From assembly GCA_035551935.1 (NCBI GenBank), contig DASZMJ010000187.1:1-5379 (forward strand): DNA of 5,379 nucleotides, given 5' to 3'. Both the position numbers and the translations under genes were made by a program. The stretch's first letter is position 1. Every line of letters starts with the position of its first letter. This stretch comes from DASZMJ01 sp035551935. GTDB lineage: Bacteria > Planctomycetota > Planctomycetia > Isosphaerales > Isosphaeraceae. Of this stretch, positions 1-3,125 are shown in pieces. The notes below the pieces were generated by a model that saw only the letters and a program-made list of their open reading frames with translations, ran no database searches and was not told where the DNA came from.

Positions 1-279
1 CTCCATCCGCGCCGCCCGATCGCTGCGGACCCCCGCCCGGATCGTCCGGTCGAGCAGCCCGCGCTCGTACTCGTCCTTCGGCCGGAAGAGCTCGGCCCAC
101 TTCGCCGTCCGCTCGGCGACCTCGCGGTCCTCCTCCGCCGGCCGGACGACCCCCGCGCCGGTCAGGCCGTGCTTCAACGCATTCCCGCGCGAGTTCGCCT
201 TCCCCCCCGGCGTCTTCGGCCCCTTGCCCAGCATGCCGTTCTGCCTGTTGGCCGCGATCTTCCGCTCCGACGTGGCCAT
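1..279 (-). CDS. Small uncharacterised protein with KIAANR...NALKHGL N-terminal motif (partial, 3' end cut by window edge)
   Basis: Read on the minus strand from ATG at 279, the frame is open for 93 codons to the window edge, so the C-terminus is missing. The N-terminus is basic and glycine/proline-rich: residues 6-14 read RKIAANRQN, residues 20-25 GPKTPG, and residues 33-39 NALKHGL. From memory, this spaced pattern recurs at the start of many small uncharacterised proteins in Planctomycetota, Acidobacteriota and Proteobacteria; I know no assigned function. Residues 50-93 are charged and probably helical, with no signal peptide or membrane segment. ATG 279 is chosen because AAGGGAG lies 8 bases upstream. 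In-frame alternatives are GTG at 297 and ATG at 306, which would add 6 or 9 residues. A strong sigma70-like promoter sits about 110 bases upstream. The gene is divergent from the amidohydrolase. Confident that it is coding; function unknown. Confidence 0.8.
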   Translation of the reverse strand, partial: MATSERKIAANRQNGMLGKGPKTPGGKANSRGNALKHGLTGAGVVRPAEEDREVAERTAKWAELFRPKDEYERGLLDRTIRAGVRSDRAARME

Positions 280-368
280 CGCCTCGGCTCCCTTCACCCG
301 CGTCATCGCGGGACTCGTCCCCCATCTCCGCCGGGCGCCGTTGCCCGAGGGCGGGATGTCGGGGAATT

Positions 369-386
369 CGGGGCGAGAGTGCCCCG
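369..386 (-). promoter_or_regulatory. Hairpin at the predicted 5' end of the leader of gene 1-279
   Basis: CGGGGC (369-374) and GCCCCG (381-386) form a perfect 6-bp stem with a 6-base loop. The predicted start of transcription is about 386, so the transcript would open with this stem-loop. It may stabilise the mRNA. Short perfect stems are common in GC-rich DNA, so function is only inferred. Confidence 0.35.
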
Positions 387-392
387 CATGGG

Positions 393-422
393 AGAATAGC
401 GGGCGTGGAGATGGGATGTCAA
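393..422 (-). promoter_or_regulatory. Sigma70-type promoter for the gene at 1-279
   Basis: On the minus strand a perfect TTGACA (-35, positions 417-422) is followed after exactly 18 bases by TATTCT (-10, positions 393-398), one mismatch from TATAAT. In DNA this GC-rich the match is unlikely to be chance. The predicted transcription start is near 386, giving a leader of about 107 bases before ATG 279. The orientation fits the downstream minus-strand gene. Confidence 0.75.
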
Positions 423-432
423 GACGCTCGAC

Positions 433-452
433 GCCGGATTCCTCATTCCGGC
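433..452. repeat. Inverted repeat GCCGGA-N8-TCCGGC next to the -35 box
   Basis: Two perfect 6-base arms (433-438 and 447-452) flank an 8-base centre. The repeat lies 10 bp upstream of the TTGACA box of the minus-strand promoter, where an activator or repressor could bind. Alternatively, on the plus strand it is a weak hairpin followed by a T-rich stretch (461-472), but no plus-strand gene ends nearby. Operator function is a guess. Confidence 0.3.
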
Positions 453-700
453 TGTGCGCTTTGGTTTTCATTCGGCCCCGACCACTTCTTGGATCTGGTT
501 GAGAGTCGGGTTTCTCGGTAGGGCGGCGGAGATCCAGGCCTTGACCGGGCTCGGATCGCCGGGGAGCCTGGACCTCGGGGCGTCGCGACGAGGGACACGG
601 TGACGTTCCACGACGTCGGCGCGAGGGGGCCGACATCCCGGCGGCCGGTCGAGCGGGATCGGATCGTGCTGGGGTAGGTGGAACGGCCGTCGGACTCGGG

Positions 701-706
701 TATCAT
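701..706 (+). promoter_or_regulatory. Candidate -10 box (TATCAT) of the amidohydrolase gene
   Basis: GGTATCAT ends 25 bases before ATG 732 and would give a leader of about 19 bases. No recognisable -35 box lies 16-18 bases upstream. It resembles the boxes found before the other genes here (2468-2473 minus, 1717-1722 plus, 3026-3031 plus), all preceded by GG or GGT. Tentative. Confidence 0.35.
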
Positions 707-717
707 CGTCGGCGCCC

Positions 718-724
718 GGGAGGG
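718..724 (+). promoter_or_regulatory. Ribosome binding site fixing the amidohydrolase start at 732
   Basis: GGGAGGG lies 7 bases before ATG 732 but only 1 base before the in-frame ATG 726, and it is downstream of the in-frame GTG 678. Spacing therefore favours 732, which places the twin-arginine motif at residues 3-5. Confidence 0.6.
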
Positions 725-731
725 CATGCCC

Positions 732-1643
732 ATGCAACGCCGACGCTTCCTCCAGGCCGCCGCCGTCGCGCCGCTCGTGATCCCTTCGGAGGCCCGGGCC
801 GACGCCCGGCGTGTCCCCGTGATCGACGCCCACCTGCACTGCTTCGCCGGCAAGGACGACCCCCGGTTCCCCTACCACCCGCGCGGGCCGTATCAGCCCG
901 AGAAGCCGGCCACGCCCGAATCGCTCCGGACGTGCATGGCCCAGGGCGGGGTCGACTTCGCCGTGGTCGTCCACCCCGAGCCCTACCAGGACGACCACCG
1001 CTACCTGGAGCATTGCCTCGAGGTCGGCGGCGGCAAGCTCAAGGGCACCTGCCTGTTCTTCGCCGACCGGCCCGGCTCGCTCGACCGGATGACCGCGCTG
1101 GTCCGAAATCACGAGGGGGCGATCGTCGCCGCCCGGATCCACGCCTACGCCCCCGGGCGGCTGCCGCCGTTCGGCACGCCCGAGCTTCGGGCGCTCTGGG
1201 GGCGGATCGCGGACCTCGGCCTGATCGTCCAGCTCCACTTCGAGCCCCGCTACGCCCCGGGCTTCGAGCCCCTCATCGAGGAGTTCCCGCGGACCAAGGT
1301 GATCATCGATCACCTCGGCCGCCCGTTCCAGGGGACGCCCGAGGAGTACGCCGTGGTCCTGGGCTGGGCCCGGCGGCCGAACACGGTCATGAAGCTGGCG
1401 GCGATCCCCGCCAGGGACCAGTACCCCCATCGGGACATCGGTCCGGTGATCGCCGACCTCGTGACGCGGTTCGGCCCCGACCGGCTCATCTGCGGCGGCG
1501 GGTTCGGCCCGGGGGCCACCGGCGACTCGTACCGGGCCTACCACGAGCGGGTCCGGTCGTACCTGTCGGGCCTCTCCGCCGACGACCAGGCGAAGGTCCT
1601 GGGCGGCACGGCGGCGCGGCTCTTCGGGTTCGGGACGAGCTGA
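732..1643 (+). CDS. Amidohydro_2 family metal-dependent hydrolase with Tat signal
   Basis: A 303-aa TIM-barrel metal hydrolase of the Amidohydro_2 type (ACMSD and 2-pyrone-4,6-dicarboxylate lactonase relatives), a usual length for the family. Residues 2-8 (QRRRFLQ) resemble a twin-arginine motif, followed by a short hydrophobic stretch (9-18) and a possible A-x-A cleavage site at 21-23, so export of the folded, metal-loaded enzyme is likely. Visible metal-site elements are HxH at H34/H36 (IDAHLH), H169 in QLHFEP, and H194 in DHLGRP. The expected late GSD motif reads GGG at 255-257, so the usual ligand aspartate is replaced by glycine. The C-terminal block (residues 289-300) ends VLGGTAARLFGF, a typical family ending. 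Substrate cannot be told from sequence. The gene stands alone on its strand, with a possible terminator hairpin 10 bases after the stop. Alternative starts are GTG 678 and ATG 726. Family call is firm; activity is uncertain. Confidence 0.88.
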   Translation: MQRRRFLQAAAVAPLVIPSEARADARRVPVIDAHLHCFAGKDDPRFPYHPRGPYQPEKPATPESLRTCMAQGGVDFAVVVHPEPYQDDHRYLEHCLEVGGGKLKGTCLFFADRPGSLDRMTALVRNHEGAIVAARIHAYAPGRLPPFGTPELRALWGRIADLGLIVQLHFEPRYAPGFEPLIEEFPRTKVIIDHLGRPFQGTPEEYAVVLGWARRPNTVMKLAAIPARDQYPHRDIGPVIADLVTRFGPDRLICGGGFGPGATGDSYRAYHERVRSYLSGLSADDQAKVLGGTAARLFGFGTS

Positions 1644-1652
1644 TCGCGGTGG

Positions 1653-1669
1653 GCCGGATCGAGTCCGGC
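1653..1669 (+). terminator. Possible terminator hairpin after the amidohydrolase
   Basis: GCCGGA (1653-1658), loop TCGAG, TCCGGC (1664-1669) begins 9 bases after the TGA stop. There is no T-run behind it, so it is at best a weak or non-canonical terminator or an mRNA 3'-end stabiliser. The arms are identical to those of the repeat at 433-452. Confidence 0.3.
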
Positions 1670-1716
1670 GCGGCCGGCGGATCATCTCCGGGCCGGCGAG
1701 GCGGGGAGGAATCTGG

Positions 1717-1722
1717 TAGACT
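1717..1722 (+). promoter_or_regulatory. Candidate -10 box (TAGACT) of the 101-aa gene
   Basis: The string TCTGGTAGA (1712-1720) recurs exactly at 3021-3029 before the poly-HAMP gene. Taking TAGACT as the -10 hexamer, transcription would start near 1729, about 44 bases before ATG 1773. No -35 match is visible. Confidence 0.4.
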
Positions 1723-1730
1723 GGCCCCGA

Positions 1731-1747
1731 GCCTCTCGCCGAGAGGC
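1731..1747 (+). promoter_or_regulatory. Perfect 7-bp leader hairpin before the 101-aa gene
   Basis: GCCTCTC (1731-1737), loop GCC, GAGAGGC (1741-1747). It lies between the candidate -10 box and the ribosome binding site GGAGGGG (1758-1764), almost at the predicted transcript start. It could protect the 5' end. It does not overlap the ribosome binding site, so it need not block translation. Confidence 0.45.
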
Positions 1748-1772
1748 CCAACGACCTGGAGGGGCGGCCCCC

Positions 1773-2078
1773 ATGACGGACTTCAGCGACCTCGACGGCG
1801 TCTTCGAGTTCTACGCCGTCGTCACCCCGGACGGGAAGATCCCGAGCGTCGCCGACGACGGGTCGCTCAACGAGCCCTCCGGGTGGTACACCGGCCCGAT
1901 CGGCAGCATCGCCCACCTCTCCGATTATGCCCTCGTCTTCACCGATTGGGACGACGCGCACGCCGACTACCGGCGGCATCGCACGGGGTTGCCGGCGGGG
2001 ACGAAGATCCGGGCCTTCGGCGTCCGGGTCGAGGAGATCGAGAACGCCTTCGACGGCATGGAAGCCGGCGAGGGATGA
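1773..2078 (+). CDS. Uncharacterised acidic 101-aa protein
   Basis: ATG 1773 follows GGAGGGG at 8 bases, and the frame has strong G/C third positions, so it is very probably a real gene. The protein is strongly acidic (19 Asp/Glu against 7 Lys/Arg), with no signal peptide, membrane segment or cysteine. Hydrophobic strand-like pieces at 10-17 (VFEFYAVV), 52-57 (YALVFT) and 79-86 (IRAFGVRV) alternate with turn-rich segments such as 34-44 (EPSGWYTGPIG), followed by a short acidic helix at 86-94. This suggests a small alpha/beta or beta-rich cytoplasmic domain. I do not recognise the family. It has its own promoter-like box and hairpin leader, so it is probably not simply co-transcribed with the hydrolase 130 bases upstream. 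It is convergent with the small gene at 2160-2357. Confidence 0.8.
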   Translation: MTDFSDLDGVFEFYAVVTPDGKIPSVADDGSLNEPSGWYTGPIGSIAHLSDYALVFTDWDDAHADYRRHRTGLPAGTKIRAFGVRVEEIENAFDGMEAGEG

Positions 2079-2104
2079 TCGGCGGCACGGGCGCCGGGAG
2101 GGAC

Positions 2105-2124
2105 CGGGGACGGGCCCGACCCCG
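2105..2124. terminator. Possible shared terminator palindrome between convergent genes
   Basis: CGGGG-A-CGGGCCCG-A-CCCCG is an imperfect palindrome in the 81-bp gap between two convergent genes. It could fold on either strand but has no T-run on either side. Position is the main argument; strength as a terminator is doubtful. Confidence 0.25.
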
Positions 2125-2159
2125 ACCGAGGACCGGGCGTCGTTGGCCGGATCGGCGTG

Positions 2160-2357
2160 CTATTCCGGGTCGGTGGCGCGGGCCCGATAGTCCATCTCCG
2201 CCGCGACGATGCGGGCCAGCAATGTCACGACCTGACGCTGGCGTCCCGAACCGTCGAACCCGTCGGCGGCCAGGCGGTCGATGTCACCTCGCAGGGCCCT
2301 CAAGCTGGCCCAGAGCTGGTCCCGCTCCGAGATCTCCCGCGCCCGTTCCGGGTCCAT
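2160..2357 (-). CDS. Small helical hypothetical protein, 65 aa
   Basis: Read on the minus strand from ATG 2357 to TAG at 2160-2162. Residues 9-32 form a charged amphipathic helix (with LWASLRALRGDIDRLAAD at 15-32), then a turn GFDGSGR at 33-39, then a second helix at 40-60 containing VVTLLARIVAAEMDYRARA. This predicts a helical hairpin, perhaps an oligomerising or nucleic-acid-associated small protein; I do not recognise a family. The frame stays open upstream to about 2813, but that part is arginine/serine/proline-rich and does not look coding, so the start is placed at 2357. A GGGGGG stretch ending 5 bases before the ATG may serve as a weak ribosome binding site. A TATCAT box on the same strand lies about 110 bases upstream. 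About 86 percent of third positions are G/C, slightly lower than the neighbours. It could be a chance frame, but the residue pattern is protein-like. Confidence 0.6.
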   Translation of the reverse strand: MDPERAREISERDQLWASLRALRGDIDRLAADGFDGSGRQRQVVTLLARIVAAEMDYRARATDPE

Positions 2358-2467
2358 GACAGCCCCCCAACGCGTCGATCCGCCGCTCCGACTCGGCCCC
2401 GTCCCGAACGACCGGGCCGCACGGCGGACACGACGAACGCCAAGCCTTCCGGACGATCCCGGGGGAC

Positions 2468-2473
2468 ATGATA
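2468..2473 (-). promoter_or_regulatory. Candidate -10 box (TATCAT) for the 65-aa gene
   Basis: On the minus strand the context reads CGGTTATCATGT. This is the same hexamer as the box before the amidohydrolase. The predicted start would be near 2461, giving a leader of about 100 bases. No -35 match is visible. Confidence 0.3.
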
Positions 2474-2810
2474 ACCGGGGCGATGGCCGACGAGATCCCT
2501 CCTCTCGCCGTCGACCCCGACCGACCGCCAAGTTGGTGGGAGGCGACTCCCCATCGTCGAGATCGTGTGCGGCGGCCGGAGTCGGGCCCGCGCGTGCGGT
2601 CGAATCGAAGGCAAGCCGCGGGAGCCCGACGGGAGGATCGACGTCGCGACGATCGGGGCGTTCCGAGGCGGTCGACCTTGCGACCCCCCGTCCGGCGCCG
2701 GTATCCTGGCGGGCCTCACCGTCGACTTGCGGACGAGTCACGGAGGACGGACGGATTGCGGTCGGCCCCCTCGTCGAATCCCGGCCGGTGCGACAACCAC
2801 ACCACGATGC

Positions 2811-2836
2811 CATCGCACGCCGATGCGTCCACGCAT
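2811..2836. repeat. Cluster of small overlapping inverted repeats
   Basis: CATCG-N5-CGATG (2811-2825) overlaps ATGCGT-CC-ACGCAT (2823-2836), a near-perfect 14-bp dyad. Such a cluster could be a protein-binding site, but no adjacent promoter makes this clear and chance is possible. Confidence 0.25.
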
Positions 2837-3025
2837 GCGACCTCGGTCTCCCTCGGGGACTCCCGGGGGAACGTGCCAGGCTCCCGGCGTCGGCGGCATG
2901 GACGGACGATCGAGCCGAGTCGGACCACCCGCGCGGCCCGCGCGGAGTCGCGGGCGATCGGGCGGAACTCGCGACGAGGACGACCGAACCGTCGACCGTC
3001 GTGCGCGGACGATCTCTTCATCTGG

Positions 3026-3031
3026 TAGAGT
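3026..3031 (+). promoter_or_regulatory. Candidate -10 box (TAGAGT) of the poly-HAMP gene
   Basis: TCTGGTAGAGT (3021-3031) repeats the TCTGGTAGA of the box at 1712-1720, 100 bases before the GTG start. The predicted transcript start is near 3038, giving a leader of about 88 bases. No -35 match is visible. Confidence 0.4.
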
Positions 3032-3041
3032 GTGATAGCGA

Positions 3042-3064
3042 GGCCAGGTCGCCGCCGGCTGGTC
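3042..3064 (+). promoter_or_regulatory. Leader hairpin near the predicted transcript start of the poly-HAMP gene
   Basis: GGCCAG (3042-3047) can pair with CTGGTC (3059-3064) across an 11-base loop, with one G-U pair. It falls within a few bases of the predicted start, as in the other two leaders. Weak evidence alone. Confidence 0.25.
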
Positions 3065-3098
3065 CCGGAGCCTTGGGGGTCGGGGCCGTTGCGCCGGT

Positions 3099-3117
3099 GG
3101 GAGCGATCTCCCGGAGG
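3099..3117 (+). promoter_or_regulatory. Ribosome binding site with abutting stem-loop, fixing the GTG start
   Basis: GGAGG (3113-3117) lies 8 bases before GTG 3126 and supports that start. Directly upstream, GGGAG (3099-3103), loop CGAT, CTCCC (3108-3112) forms a stem that ends where the binding site begins. The CTCCC arm could otherwise touch the GGAGG, so the stem may keep the site open or couple translation to structure; this is inference. Confidence 0.5.
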
Positions 3118-3125
3118 ATGCACCC

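Larger units (their letters stand above)
280..731. other. Divergent intergenic region (gene 1-279 / amidohydrolase)
   Basis: About 450 bp between two divergently transcribed genes. It holds the minus-strand promoter (393-422), its leader hairpin (369-386), the inverted repeat at 433-452 and a TATCAT box (701-706) before the amidohydrolase. Positions 380-510 are visibly richer in A/T than the surroundings, as expected for regulatory DNA. Open frames crossing the region are arginine/proline-rich and look non-coding. I see nothing further in 510-690 beyond short chance palindromes such as GACGT-N6-ACGTC at 602-617. Confidence 0.6.
2358..3125. other. Long intergenic region without a convincing gene
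   Basis: About 770 bp, unusually long for this gene-dense setting. Long open frames cross it on both strands, but their translations are dominated by Arg, Pro, Ser and Gly, lack domain-like patterns, and use third positions less biased to G/C than the true genes. Two frames look slightly protein-like at their starts: MADEIPPLAVDPDRPPSWWE from ATG 2483, and a frame from ATG 2808. Both degrade into arginine-rich noise and lack good ribosome binding sites. The region holds a TATCCT box (2702-2707, plus), a cluster of small inverted repeats (2811-2836) and the promoter/leader of the poly-HAMP gene (3021-3125). It may contain decayed coding sequence or an unrecognised RNA. Confidence 0.5.

Noticed and set aside
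468..1979. A 503-codon minus-strand open frame
   Set aside because: It runs antisense through the amidohydrolase and the start of the 101-aa gene. Long antisense frames are expected in GC-rich genes, and the product has no domain-like pattern.
932..2359. A 475-codon plus-strand frame overlapping the amidohydrolase
   Set aside because: Its translation is Arg/Pro/Gly-rich noise in the wrong frame of a clearly recognised enzyme and runs across two further genes.
2811..2836. Inverted-repeat cluster considered as a CRISPR repeat or attachment site
   Set aside because: There is no regularly spaced copy, no adjacent integrase or cas gene, and the arms are only 5-6 bases.
2808..3028. A 73-codon plus-strand frame from ATG 2808 ending just at the TCTGGTAG box
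   Set aside because: There is no good ribosome binding site, third positions are less G/C-biased than in the true genes, and the C-terminal half is arginine-rich; not supportable as a gene.
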